From positions 19,762,407-19,826,406 of the forward strand of contig OY829539.1 in the NCBI GenBank assembly GCA_963691705.1: a stretch of 64,000 nucleotides of DNA, written 5' to 3'. Below are positions 35,589-47,013 of the stretch, one piece after another. The notes below the pieces were generated by a model, which saw nothing but the letters and a program-made list of their open reading frames with translations, was not told the DNA's origin and made no database searches. The position numbers and the translations under genes are program-made. The DNA is from Viola odorata (Eukaryota; Streptophyta; Magnoliopsida; Malpighiales; Violaceae). Numbering within the stretch: position 1 is the first letter of the stretch; each line of letters begins with the position of its first letter.

Positions 35589-35729
35589 TGGGCAACCTAA
35601 TTAATTAGGTTACACAATCCTACTTCAAGTCATACTCCAATCTTTCCTTTTTCTTTTTCTAATCAGACTTCTAATCAAACTAAAACAAACAACTCCAATT
35701 GGGTTAGGCCCACAACAATCTCCTTCAGC

Positions 35730-36420
35730 TAGGGCTGTGCAAATACCGACCGTACCGAAATTACCGTAATACCGTACCGAAGTTTATTCTATTCAGTCGG
35801 TATTTTTTTCTGATTTTTTACTGTTCGGTATACCGAATTACCGACCGAACTTTGTTCGGTACGGTATGGTATTTGTTTTGACAACTTCGGTAATACCGAA
35901 ATTACCGTACCGCTTTTAATATTAATATATCTCATTAAATATTTATTGAGTAATTAAAAATAAAAACAAAATACCAGGAATAAAAGAGTATATATTAAAA
36001 ATAAATTTTCTACGAAAGTTATTTGAGCAGTGGGTTTCAGTCGGGGCCTTAAAGCCCAAACACACTTCAACAATTGCCTTTGCTTTTCTTGCTCCTCTGC
36101 TCTGTTTCCTCGTCATGCTGCTCAGACACTCACTTTCCATTATTTGTTTGTAAAAATGCTATTTTTTTTTATTTAGAAAGTACTGTGTTTGCATGTAATT
36201 GGATATGTAATTTGGAAAAAAATTTGTTTAGTATTTATTAAACTAATGATTGTATATAATTCGGTAATACCGAAATACCGTATCGAAATTATTTCGGTAA
36301 TATGGTAACGGTATCAATTAATAGAAACTATGGTACGGTATTTAATTTTTTTAGTTCGGTATACCGAATACCGAAATTTTTTTACGGTAAAATTACCTTA
36401 CCGACCGATGAACATCCCTA
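35730..36420. mobile_element. hAT MITE with ACCGAA subterminal repeats
   Basis: 691 bp, ends TAGGGCTGTGCAAAT and ATGAACATCCCTA, with a perfect 8-bp target duplication CCTTCAGC (35722-35729 and 36421-36428). Both ends are dense in TACCGAA/TTCGGTA words. The middle (36020-36140) is less repetitive and has a short minus-strand ORF without a recognised motif. Confidence 0.95.
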
Positions 36421-36450
36421 CCTTCAGCCAATATGAGCTGCACTCCAACA

Positions 36451-36600
36451 ATTCTCCCCCTCCCGTTCATATCATGGGGGAATCACCAATCTTCATGCAA
36501 TCTGAGTCGAAGTCAAGTTCGCTTTCTCACCGGTCAACACCGCAAAGCTAACTCTTCTCCTAGGTAACTCTTCCTGGCCATCACAATCCATTTTGCTAAT
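36451..36600 (-). other. Polypurine tract and 3' internal remnant of a copia element
   Basis: The purine tract adjoins the LTR end at 36450, followed by about 100 bases of non-coding remnant. At 36583-36614 a block with TTGATGCTATGATCT repeats the sequence left of the LTR (34757-34781), so the truncated element lies between two copies of its target region. Confidence 0.5.
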
Positions 36601-36854
36601 TGATGCTATGATCTTATTTATTTTTCACGGACTCCCGTCATCCATTAAAAGCATCCTTATAGGGATTAAAAATGTGCGTTGTCCTTAAAGCTCAACCTGA
36701 AAAATGAAGTCATTTCATTGCTTCCTAAGCAAACAACAAGTACCTTAAACGACATCTCATTTATGATCATGGATGACAATAGAGAACAAATGGTTTAAAC
36801 CACCAAATATCTAATTTTAGTAGAGACTATTTAGTTTTTATATATATATATAAA

Positions 36855-38403
36855 GGGTTAAAGGAAATTTGGGTCTCTGCAGTCTAATTGATTGACTTTT
36901 TTCATCCCTCTTTTTTTTTAAAACTATTTTTAGTACTCCGAGTCAATAAAATAAATTTTCTCATCCCTCATCCTAACGCCGTCCGAAGTTTCCGTCCGAG
37001 ATCTGACGTGGCGCGCCACGTCAATTGCCACGTCACCGACTGCTGACGTGTCACGCCACATAAATTGCCACGTGATTTTTCTTTCTTTTCCTTTTCTTTT
37101 TTTTCTTTTCTTTTCTTTTCTTCCTTTTCTTTTCTTTTCTTTCTTCTACAACATCATTCTTTTCTTTTCTTTTCTTCCTTTTCTTTTCTTTCTTTTTTCT
37201 ACAACATCATTCTTTTCTTTTTTTCTTTTCTTTTTTCTTTTCTAATCATTTGAGTGAAACAACATCATCTTTTCTTTTTTCTTTTTTCTTTTCTTTTACG
37301 ACAACATCTAAATATTTATAACAAAACCCGGATTCGTTCATCACGACCCGGATTCGTTCAAACACCCAAATCCAAATCCTTCCCAAAAACAACCAAAATT
37401 AAATCTCTCCCACTCTGCCTCGCCATCAAACAACCAAAACAGCCACCAAATCCTGATCAAACCAACCACAACCTCAATCATCACTGCCGCATCGCAACCA
37501 CCGCCAACACAATCACAAACCCAGCCACCCATCATCAACCATCACCCGATTATGCCCACCTACAATCATCACCACCACATCGCAGCCACCAAAACCCAGC
37601 CAAATCCTGATCAAACCAACCACAGCCTCAATCATCACCACCACATCGCAGCCACCAAAACCCAGCCTCAATCATCACCACCACACCGCCCGTCACCAGC
37701 CACCCATCATCAACCACCACCCGCTATCAACACCAATCCTCCACCCTATCCATTACCAACTAAATCCGACCCGAAATCAACCCTCTCCTCGCCAAACTAA
37801 AAATTCAATCCAAATCCAGGAGAGAAGAAGAAAGAAAAAGAGAGGAGAGTGAGCTTGTCTCGTTTGGCAAGGAAAGATGAAAGGAAGGAAAGAAAAAGAA
37901 TGATGTTTGGTTTTAATGTTGTGGCTGGCGGCGTGGATCTGTGGGAGGAAGAAGATGATGTGAAAGTGTATCCTGTTAGGGTAATGGAGTAGGTTTTTTG
38001 TTTAATTTCAATTTGGGTTCTGTTTGGGTAAAGAAAAGGTTAAAGAAAAGGTAAAAGAAAAGAGAGAAAAATGGAAATCGAGTAAAAGAGGGTTTATGGC
38101 TTTAATCAGTACCAAGCCGCAACATTTTCTTTCCTCATAACGAAACGGCGTCGTTTCATCAGTTTGGTGGGGACCCCGCATCGCGGGCCGTTTGGTGGCG
38201 ACCCGGTTTTTTTTGCTGACGTGGCAGTGTCAGGCGACGTTTCGCGCCACATCAGATCTCGGATGGAAACTTCGGACGGCGTTAGGGTGAGGAATGAGAA
38301 AAGTCGTTTTATTGACTCGGAGTACTAAAAATAGTTTTAAAAAAATAGAGGGATGAAAAAAGTCAATCAATTAGACTGTAGGGACCCAAATTTCCTTTAA
38401 CCC
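36855..38403. mobile_element. Third long-TIR Mutator-like element, Pack-MULE candidate
   Basis: 1549 bp with inverted repeats of about 180 bp. The left starts GGGTTAAAGGAAATTTGGG and the right ends CCCAAATTTCCTTTAACCC. Inner blocks match too (TCCGAAGTTTCC, AGATCTGA, GACGTGGC). Flanks are similar but not identical (ATATATAAA and TATATAGAA), consistent with an eroded 9-bp duplication. The interior is not simple AT-rich filler. It has a TTTTC tract (37080-37240), a C-rich His/Asn/Pro-coding stretch with internal repeats (37320-37800), and a G/A-rich segment (37800-38100). These could be captured gene sequence, but no protein family is recognised. Confidence 0.75.
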
Positions 38404-38517
38404 TATATAGAAATGGATATAAGATTTGAATCTCTGAATCCCAAATATAAAACATAAACAAAAATTAACAGTTTACGGAACTTTTTGGCTGTAACTGAGT
38501 TGATCAAAGTAAGTAAC

Positions 38518-38702
38518 CTCAAGTTCCATCATAGCCATGTACTTCTGTAGAGGTAGTTGATACTGGCGGATAGTGTTCATCAACTTCTTCACTTGAAGCT
38601 GCTGAGAGATGATGACAGAAGGCAGAAGACCACACAAATAGTGCGGGTCTCTCTCACGCTTTGTGAACGTGAGCCCTTTGTTATGCGCAACCGAGTATTC
38701 CA
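38518..38702 (-). pseudogene. NADP-malic enzyme exon fragment
   Basis: One exon-sized piece encoding the N-terminal part of plant NADP-dependent malic enzyme (oxidative decarboxylation of malate to pyruvate). Motifs are [32 protein letters not shown] and [20 protein letters not shown]. It is bounded by ACAG on the upstream side and GAG|GTTACT downstream, both plausible splice sites at positions used in malic enzyme genes. No neighbouring exon was found. The region toward the next exon is replaced by the Mutator-like element ending at 38403. With one isolated exon and changes at conserved positions, it is a relic. Confidence 0.75.
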
Positions 38703-38712
38703 CTGTACACAT

Positions 38713-39850
38713 CCAAACAGCAATCGATCATCGATCCGTTACAGCATAAGAACAAACACATAAGGAACATAAAATTAGTAGTAATTCACCAAAAAACTAG
38801 CCACAGAGACTGCTCAGGGTGTGATACACTGGTTCTCGGTGGCTTCAAGAGTTTTGCAAGAATGGATGGGCAAAATCTTCTCCATACTCTTAATATTCCC
38901 AAGATTATAAACAATAATTAAGTTATACTATAATAAGTATCACTGCCTTCTCTTCTGGGCATGTCAACCTGTTATGATAATTATAAATGGTTTAGTGTGA
39001 TATATAGCTCTCACACAACAGTAACCATACAGCTCTGCATCAGAAACTAACCCCCAATAAATTAAAGCAAACACATTTGACAATTGAGGAAAAGAGCAAC
39101 ACCAACAATACCCAAAAGGCATAATTTGTATTGTTCAGTTCCTACGACGACGTGAATGAGTGATTGCTTGATGAAGCCATGGCGCTAGAGATGCAATTTC
39201 ACCTCTTTTGCTGTTGCGATTTCCTTCTTGGACGAACCCTTCAACTTTAAAACCTAAATCTATCTTTAATTTGCAGAAATAATTTTTAGGGCTCTCTTCT
39301 CCCACACCGAAAACCTAAGTTTGTACAAATTATTTATATGATAAAAAAAAAAAAATCCTTTCTATTTATACAACTACGTTTTTCCCTCTCCCGCCCATTC
39401 ATTTCAATTTCAGGTTGGGTAACTGGCAGTATTGAGTCAGAATTGACGAATCCGTTAGAAAAATGGATGGAAAATACAACTTACGTGAAAAATGTAATTC
39501 AGGGAAGGTGAAATGCGCATTTTTTTATTAAGGGGAGATTTTTGTTTTTTGTAATTAGTACATGAGGACTAAAAAGCTATTACCCCACGGCATAGCTAGG
39601 TGTCTTCGATGAGATGGATTTTTAATGTATAAATGCATTTTTTTTTATGTATATATGTCTTATCAATTGGGTTTGCAAACTGTAGCTCAACAATTTCTTG
39701 GTCCTTAAAAGAAAAGAGGCTAGCGGTTTGATTTTTGTTGTGAATTAAAATTAGGTACATACTTAATAAATTAATTTTTTTTCTTTTTGTCTCATATGTC
39801 ATCTCAATTAAAATTATTCTTGTTCGAATTCTATCAAACCTCTAAAAAAT
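38713..39850. other. Intergenic
   Basis: No supported gene. A minus-strand ATG context near 39181 opens only a dozen codons. Nothing else recognised. Confidence 0.4.
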
Positions 39851-39851
39851 A

Positions 39852-40070
39852 CTCTCTCTGTTTCGTTTTAGTTGTCGCTTTTTGGGTTAATACACCCCAG
39901 TCAAATTTTTGTCATTTTATTTTAGTGAGTCTCACATCTTCTTCTTTTTTTTATTAATTCTAAATTTTTTATCCATTAGTTTAATATAATCCAAACTATT
40001 AAAAAAAATAGTAACGAAGACAAACTCCATTAGTTTTAAATATTTTACAACAATAATTTTAAAAAGGGAG
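39852..40070. mobile_element. Stowaway-like MITE
   Basis: 219 bp starting CTCTCTCTGTTTCGTTTTAG after a TA (39850-39851) and ending AAAAAGGGAG at 40070 before TG, a decayed TA. This is the standard terminus of Stowaway MITEs, which are moved by mariner-type transposases such as the one decayed at 7519-9097. Confidence 0.65.
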
Positions 40071-40334
40071 TGCATATTTCTTTCATTGTCTTCATCTCTA
40101 TAACGTCCATTTCATACTAATTTAAAATTAAAAAAATTCAATAAAAAAAGCTCTTAAATTTAAATTTTATATAATATACTTATCAAATTAAAGGAAATTC
40201 ACCGCATTATACTTTGTTTCTCATTGAAACTTCAAATATTTAGTTTTTACAGCATTTTTATGAGAATTTTTGTACTGAAAATAATGGTATGTCCAAATCT
40301 AGCCCCTCTAGATGTAAAATTTATCTATTCTTAC
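40071..40334. other. Intergenic
   Basis: AT-rich; nothing recognised. Confidence 0.4.
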
Positions 40335-41389
40335 CATGGTTGTAAGAACCGGACCGGCCTGAACTAGTCGGGAAAATCGTGACCCGATTATGGGTCCGGT
40401 TCTTACAACTCCTAAAAACAACATTATTCATTTCTGACCAAAAATCTGTGGACCGGTTCGATCCAACTATGAACCGATTGACCCTGACCCAGTTTGGCGG
40501 TTCCGAGAATTCCTTTTTTTATTTCTCCATTTTTGATTCATTTATTTAACTAAAAATTTGAAATTTTTTACTTAAATTCAGTATTTTTTTCTATAATGAT
40601 TTTGAATTCCTTTCTTGATAGATACTCATTTATTTTTATATAAATTAGCATTTATATATCAACTTTTAATTCAATTTATAATTAGTGTATATTAAAGAAT
40701 TAAATTTTCAAACTTTCCATAATAAAATTAGTTGACATTTAAATATTTAAAATCTCAAAACTTCCAAATATAGGTTAATTTAATTGATTTACAATCAATA
40801 TCTATTGTAGTATTTAACTTTAGGCAATTAGTAAATTAGTATTATTTATGGATATAATTCGAATTTTCTAAGATATTTAATATACTTTATCAAAATAAAA
40901 CTTTAATATACATTTAATTTAAAATCAGGAAATTAAATTAAAAATATATCATAACATTATCATTCTAGACTTCATATTTAATTTATTAATTTTTTATAAT
41001 CTGAAACTTAATAAACTTAATAAAATAGAATGAAGTTCCTTTTCATACAATTTAGTCACTTGAATACATTTATTAAAATATAAATTATTCATTATCTTAT
41101 ATTTTAGTTTTTTTATTAATAATCTAAAAATACTATATCTAAAACTTGTTTGTAGGAGTATTATGATACTTTTTTGTAGTAGAAATATTTTGATATTTTC
41201 TATTTGTATTAAATTTTTATATGTATACTACACTATATAAATTAAAAATACACTATATTACAGTCTTAGTTTTTCTGATTCGTAGTTTTCCAAAATTCTA
41301 GTCCGATCACAGTTTAACTCCGATTAAATCTTAAAACTGTAAACTTTTTACCTCACCGATTCTGAGCCCGGTTTAGTTCTTGCAACTTG
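40335..41389. mobile_element. Decayed hAT-like MITE
   Basis: Left end CATGGTTGTAAGAACCGGAC, right end GTTTAGTTCTTGCAACTTG, imperfect inverted repeats. Flanking 8-mers ATTCTTAC (40327-40334) and ATTCTCAT (41390-41397) agree at six of eight positions. Subterminal GACCGG/CCGGTT words occur at both ends. The middle is AT-rich and non-coding. Older than the other two hAT elements. Confidence 0.55.
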
Positions 41390-42237
41390 ATTCTCATATC
41401 ATATAGACGCCGATATCCATTTATATACATTTTGCCTAATCCTCACCGGTTGGCTCTCCTCATATTTTGGCTAACAATATTAGTGATATCTCAACCATCC
41501 ATCGGAATTGAATGGTTAGAATAAACAGTAACTTTTGTGTTAATAAATATAGATTTCGTCAAATAACCACTTTCCTTCTCTCTTTTTTCCTATTAGATTT
41601 CGTCAAATATAGATGTCGTAATAAAAATATCACGACATAAAAAAAGAAGAACAAATTCATTGTATCTGTCAAATTAAAAAATTGAGACATGCTTTTATGG
41701 TCATGTAATACTCTTTCGAATTGTTTGATTTTATTAAGATAATTTCTTTTCATCCAAATAATGAATATTCTTTTGATGAAAAGAATTAGTTATGAATTTA
41801 AAGTGAAGAGATATCAACCTAACAAAACGGGAATAAAAAAAGAAAAAATACTAATTTAATTTGTTTATTTGTTGACATAAAAAGAATTTAATAGAAAAAA
41901 AAGGAAAATAGTTTTTTAATTAAATTTATATTAATTAATACGAAATCCTAACCAATTATTTTAGATAAATGGTTGAAATTTAACTAATATAAACATGAAG
42001 GCAGCCGAATTCATATTTATATACTCTAACACTAGCCATTTCCATTTCAAACAATGCATTATGTCTATGCTTATGATGTGAAAGATTATAGATAACTTCA
42101 TAACATGAGTATTTTATTTTATTTTTTTTATAAAAGGAAATATTCCATTAATTAAACAAATATTACAATGAACCCAATACAGGAATATTCATGAATCACA
42201 TACAAGCCCAGCCCAATAGCTACCCTAACTCAACTTA
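41390..42237. other. Intergenic
   Basis: AT-rich; no supported feature. Confidence 0.4.
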
Positions 42238-42724
42238 GGATCTATTTGGCGTTCCGGTTTTAGTTGGAAAAGTTCTGTGAGAAAATAACTTTTGGTAAAT
42301 CGAAAAGTTAGATATTTGAGGTGTTTGGTAAAACAGTTTTTCAAAACTATGGTTTGGATGTAAAATGACCATAAAGGGTATAAAATCCATTTTTAAAAAA
42401 TTAATAAAAATAGGAAAAGTAGATCTAGAATTATTTATCTTGAGGTAGAGATTTTATTGTGGTAGTTTTTAATTTATTTTGTTGGTTATATAAAGTAAAA
42501 AAATTAAAATGAAATGAAAAAAAAAAAAATAGGAGAGAGAGAAGTCCAATCGTTGCCCACTGGAGCACAATGCTCCAGTGGGAGGCAAGGCCAATTTGGC
42601 CTTGCCTTGAAAACGACTTCTCAAGAACTCCTTTTTGAGTAGGTGTTACCAAACACCTACTCCTCCGATTTTCTACTCGGGAAAGTCATTTCCCGAATAG
42701 AACCGGAACGCCAAACGGCTACTC
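42238..42724. mobile_element. TIR MITE with two internal hairpins, possibly PIF/Harbinger
   Basis: Ends share the inverted block TTTGGCGTTCCGGTT (42244 and about 42700-42716). About 487 bp. Inside lie two adjacent near-perfect hairpins: CCCACTGGAGCA paired across CAA (42556-42582), and GGCAAGGCCAA paired across one base (42584-42606). The TTTGG-type terminus is common in Tourist/Harbinger MITEs, but no certain 3-bp target duplication was found (TTA left, TAA right). Confidence 0.55.
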
Positions 42725-42725
42725 T

Positions 42726-43630
42726 AAACATCAGTGCAACCGCCTTGCAACGAGAGACCAGGATATTTAATGCAAAAAAAATAAATTCTAAAAAACGCCC
42801 CAATCAAGCATTCATGTTTAATCGAAATCTAAATGAATTAAATTGAAAAATATCCTGAAACACACTAAAATTCAACAAATTACAAATCTTCAAACTCATT
42901 ATTAAATAGACAACTAAAATAAATACAAATTGCAAACAATCATGCTTAAGTTATTACACTTGCTTCCTCATCCTTTTCCGAATCGCAGACTTGTGATTGC
43001 AAACTTGCAAGTTGCCACAACTGTCCTTCCTTACACTAGAATTAAATATTTATTTAATTTCTTTTACTCAAGGTTTTTCTTAAATTAGATAACAAATTAA
43101 ATATGTTCATTAATATATTATCGCACTATATATTATATATTTTAGTTCCGAGCATAATAAATATATATAAATAATGGATAGTGTGGATAATTAAACGTGT
43201 AAAATCATATCCAGAGTGCATCAAGAAGGCTGCTGTTGTGGGCTGGATTACTGGGCTTTTTGGGCTTATTTTAATCTGGTCCTGAGCTTATCTGTTTTGC
43301 TCACTTATATCTCGGCTCTATTGTGGCCTTTCTACTGTCTTTGTAACTCTTTAAAGCCCGAATGAAATCAACTACTATTATTGAAAAAAACTGTATACAT
43401 AATAATAATATGTGATCTTCCTTTCGCCCATATATCAATCACTCAAAAATAAGATATCATTGGAACTTAGAAGTAGTTGGAGGCCTGTAGCTCCTTGTTT
43501 ACCGTCTAAGGGATGGTTTTGATTTATTTGAACGCTCAAAATTTAACGTTTTAAAAATACTGGAAATTCCTCCAGAAACAAAGCGTTGATGCTCTCTCAT
43601 TTCAGTCTCGCTCAAATCTAACAACCATCC
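42726..43630. other. Intergenic and PPR promoter region
   Basis: No gene recognised. The part just before 43631 is the presumed 5' UTR/promoter of the PPR gene. 43230-43390 loosely resembles a LINE 3' end but lacks a clear tail. Confidence 0.35.
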
Positions 43631-46600
43631 ATGATTCTCTTCCCAGTTTCCCTTCGAGGGTCATTCTCAAAATCCTTCCTTTCTCACTTCCCGCGCGAAT
43701 TCAAGCTGCACTTCACCGCAAAATCCTCCCAAACCCCTCAAAAGGTAAAACCATTCTCCATTCTCCACCATTATTGTTTCCGTTTACCAACTTCTTACCC
43801 GACCCAAGATGCAATCTCGTGTCCTTAGCCACATATTGCATCGAAATTTAAGTGTATTTACACTAGACGCTAATTCAGGGAAGAGCTGTAAGTTATGTAT
43901 AAGTTGTCTGTCTTATTTATTTATCTATTTTGCAGTTTCTCAATAGGAATTTGAGCAGAGCAAAATTTGCATGCTATGCATTCGATGAAATTCCTGTGCA
44001 AGAAACTGATGGGAGTTTGAAAGAAATTGAATTTCTTAATCTGATGGAAGAGCGTGGGATTAGAGCGAATTGTCAAACATATTTATGGCTCTTGGACTTG
44101 TGTTTGAATTCTGGGTCTTTGGTAGACTGCAAGAAGCTTCATGGGAAAATCTTGAAGGTGGGTTTCGATATAGAAAGTGTTTTATGCGATAAGCTTATCG
44201 ATGCTTATTTTGCACTAGATGATTTGGATGGTGCAATTAAGGTGTTTGAGGGTATGCTTGAAGCAACTGTGGTCACTTGGAATAAGCTTTTAAGTGGTTT
44301 TGTTAACAAGAAAGAGAGTAACAAAGCCTTGCATCTGTTCTTGCGCATGGTAGAAGAAAATGTAAATGCTAGTGAAATTGCTTATGGCAGTGTCTTAAGG
44401 GCATGCAGTGGTTGTGATGTTGCATTTCGCTTTGTTGAGCAGATGCATGCTAGAATAATCTGCCATGGTTTTGTTGCTAGTCCACTTGTATGCAATCCTT
44501 TGATTGATCTGTATTCCAGAAACGGACTTATAGGCTGTGCTAGTAAGATTTTCAATAAGCTATCTTCGAAGGATAGTGTCTCTTGGGTGGCTATGATCTC
44601 TGGGTTTTCAAAGAATGGATACGAAGAAAAGGCTATTAGCTTATTCTGTGAAATGAACATGTCCGGAATTTTCCTTACTCCTTTTGTGTTTTCAAGCATT
44701 TTAAGTAGCTGCAGCAAAACGGAGTCATTTGATATTGGGGAGCAGCTTCATGCTCTGGTTCTCAAATGTGGATTTTCTTCAGAAACATATGTCTGCAATG
44801 CTCTTGTCACATTGTATTCTCGAATGGGGAACTTCATTTCTGCTGAACAAATTTTCAGCAAAATGCAGTTTAAGGATGAGGTTTCATATAACTCTCTCAT
44901 CTCTGGGCTAAGTCAGCAGGGATTTAGCAACATGGCTTTAGAGTTGTTTGAGAAAATGCAGCTTTATTCCTTGAAACCAGATTGTGTTACAGTTGCAAGC
45001 CTCTTGAGTGCCTGTGCATCAACTGGGGCTCTTTATAAGGGAGAACAACTCCACTCATATGCGATAAAAACTGGAATGTATTCAGATACTGTTGTAGAAG
45101 GTTCTTTGCTTGATTTTTATGTGAAATGCTCTGATTTAAGTACTGCCTATGAATTTTTTCTCAGTACACATACAGACAACGTGGTTTTGTGGAATGTGAT
45201 GGTTGGGGCCTATGGGAAGTTAGATAATTTGAGCGATTCATTTCGTATATTTAGGCAAATGCAGATGAAAGGCTTGATACCTAATCAGTTCACATACCCA
45301 AGTATTTTGAGAATTTGTACTTCTTCAGGAGCTATTGATCTGGGAGAGCAGATCCATTCCCAAGCCATGAAGACTGGGTTTCAGTTCAATAGGTATGTTT
45401 GTAGTGCGCTTATAGATATGTATGCAAAGCTTGGAAAACTAGAAATTGCCAGAGGAATTCTTAACAGACTCCCTGAAAAAGATGTTATTTCATGGACAGC
45501 TTTGATTGCAGGGTACACTCAGCATGATTTGTTTGTTGAAGCTCTTAAACTTTTTGAAGAAATGCAGAGTCAAGGGATACAATCAGATACCATAGGTTTT
45601 TCAAGTGCAATCAGTGCATGCGCTGGCATTCAAGCATTGAATCAAGGGCGACAAATTCATGCTCAATCATACATTTCTGGTTTTGCAGAAGATCTTTCAA
45701 TTGGTAATGCACTTGTTAGTCTTTATGCTAAATGTGGTAAAAGTGATGAAGCATATTTGGCATTTGAGAAAATTGACGCTAAAGATATTATATCATGGAA
45801 TGGATTAATATCAGGATTCGCACAAAGTGGATACTGTGAGGAAGCACTCAAAGTCTTCAGTCAATTGAATAGATCTAGGTTAGAAGCTAGTTTTGCCACA
45901 TTTGGCTCTGGAGTTAGTGCTGCTGCCATTTTGGCCAATATAAAACATGGGGCGCAGATCCATGCTATGATTATAAAAAGAGGGTTCAGTGCAGACATTG
46001 AAGTTTCTAATGCTTTAATTACTATGTATGCAAAGTGTGGTAGCATTGAGGATGCCAAAAAGGAGTTTTTTGAGATGCCTGATAAAAATGAAGTTTCTTG
46101 GAATGCCATGATCACAGCCCAGTCCCAGCATGGATGTGGTACTGAAGCTATAAATCTTTTCGAGAAGATGAAACGGGTTGGTGAGATGCCAACCCATGTC
46201 ACTTTTATTGGAGTTTTAGCAGCCTGTAGCCATGTGGGCATGGTCAATGAGGGTCTAGGCTATTTTGAGTCCATGATCAAAGAGCATGGCTTAGTGCCTA
46301 AGCCTGAACATTATGTTTGTGTTGTGGATCTCCTAAGTCGAGCTGGCTTTTTGAGCCGCACTAGAAAATTTATAGAGGAAATGGCAATTAAACCAGATGC
46401 AATGGTTTGGAGGACCCTTTTAAGTGCTTGTACATTTCATAAGAACATCGAAATTGGAGAATATGCTGCTCATCATCTTCTAGAATTAGAACCTGAAGAT
46501 TCAGCGACCTATGTCCTTCTGTCAAATCTGTATGCAATAGCTGGGAAATGGAATTACAGGGATCAGACCAGGAAACTGATGAAAGATAGGGGTGTGAAGA

Positions 46601-47013
46601 AAGAGCCTGGTCGTAGCTGGATTGAGGTTAAGAACTCAGTTCATGCCTTCTATGTTGGTGATCAACTTCATCCGCTTGCACATAAGATATATGACTTTTT
46701 GGCTGATCTGAATAAACGAGCTGCTGAAATTGGCTACACTCAAGACCGATATAGCCTTTTCAATGACTTAGAGCAGGAGCAGAAGGATCCCACAGTATAC
46801 ATTCACAGTGAGAAACTGGCTATTGTCTTTGGACTTCTCAGTTCGTCTCATACAGTCCCCATACGTATAATGAAGAATCTCCGTGTATGTAAAGATTGCC
46901 ACACATGGACCAAGTTTGTATCAAAGATTTCAAATCGAGAAATTGTTGTGCGGGATGCATACCGCTTTCATCACTTTGCAGGTGGTGTTTGTTCATGTGG
47001 AGATTATTGGTGA
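43631..47013 (+). CDS. DYW-class pentatricopeptide repeat protein, At4g13650-like
   Basis: Predicted organellar RNA editing factor: PPR repeats bind a specific transcript and the DYW domain deaminates cytidine to uridine. Exon 1 is 43631-43744, the intron runs from GTAAAA to TTTGCAG, and exon 2 is 43936-47013, in frame. This gives 1063 residues, about the length of Arabidopsis At4g13650. Exon 1 adds 38 residues rich in Ser, Arg, Lys and Phe (MILFPVSLRGSFSKSFLSHF), a likely mitochondrial or plastid targeting sequence. Repeats of the PLS type run from about residue 85 to 840, with recurring motifs such as SWNAMI and NALITMYAKCG. They are followed by E/E+ motifs (PGRSWIEV near 910). The DYW deaminase has HSEKLA (about 995-1000), CKDCH (about 1023-1027) and the terminal GDYW. 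No defect is seen. An ATG at 43930 would skip the targeting exon. The target site cannot be read from sequence. Confidence 0.92.

Larger units (their letters stand above)
34782..36450 (-). repeat. Copia-type LTR, minus strand, split by a hAT MITE
   Basis: Ends TGTTGCGGTTAATTCC (plus strand, left) and CACTCCAACA (right), so the LTR reads TGTTGGAGTG...AACCGCAACA on the minus strand. Directly outside, at 36451-36467, the minus strand reads a purine tract with GGGAGGGGGAGAAT, as expected before a 3' LTR. It includes a TA microsatellite (35554-35586) and the block AACGTGGAAAACCTC typical of plant copia LTR transcripts. Removing the hAT insertion leaves about 970 bp. Almost no internal region remains (36451-36600). 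Confidence 0.65.

Noticed and set aside
37254..37800. Open frames rich in His, Asn, Pro and Ser as a host gene
   Set aside because: They lie wholly between the arms of a long-TIR element, are low-complexity and repetitive, and show no domain or splice structure.
43930..47013. PPR gene as a single-exon gene starting at 43930
   Set aside because: The upstream exon 43631-43744 splices in frame, supplies a targeting peptide and brings the length to that of the Arabidopsis homologue.
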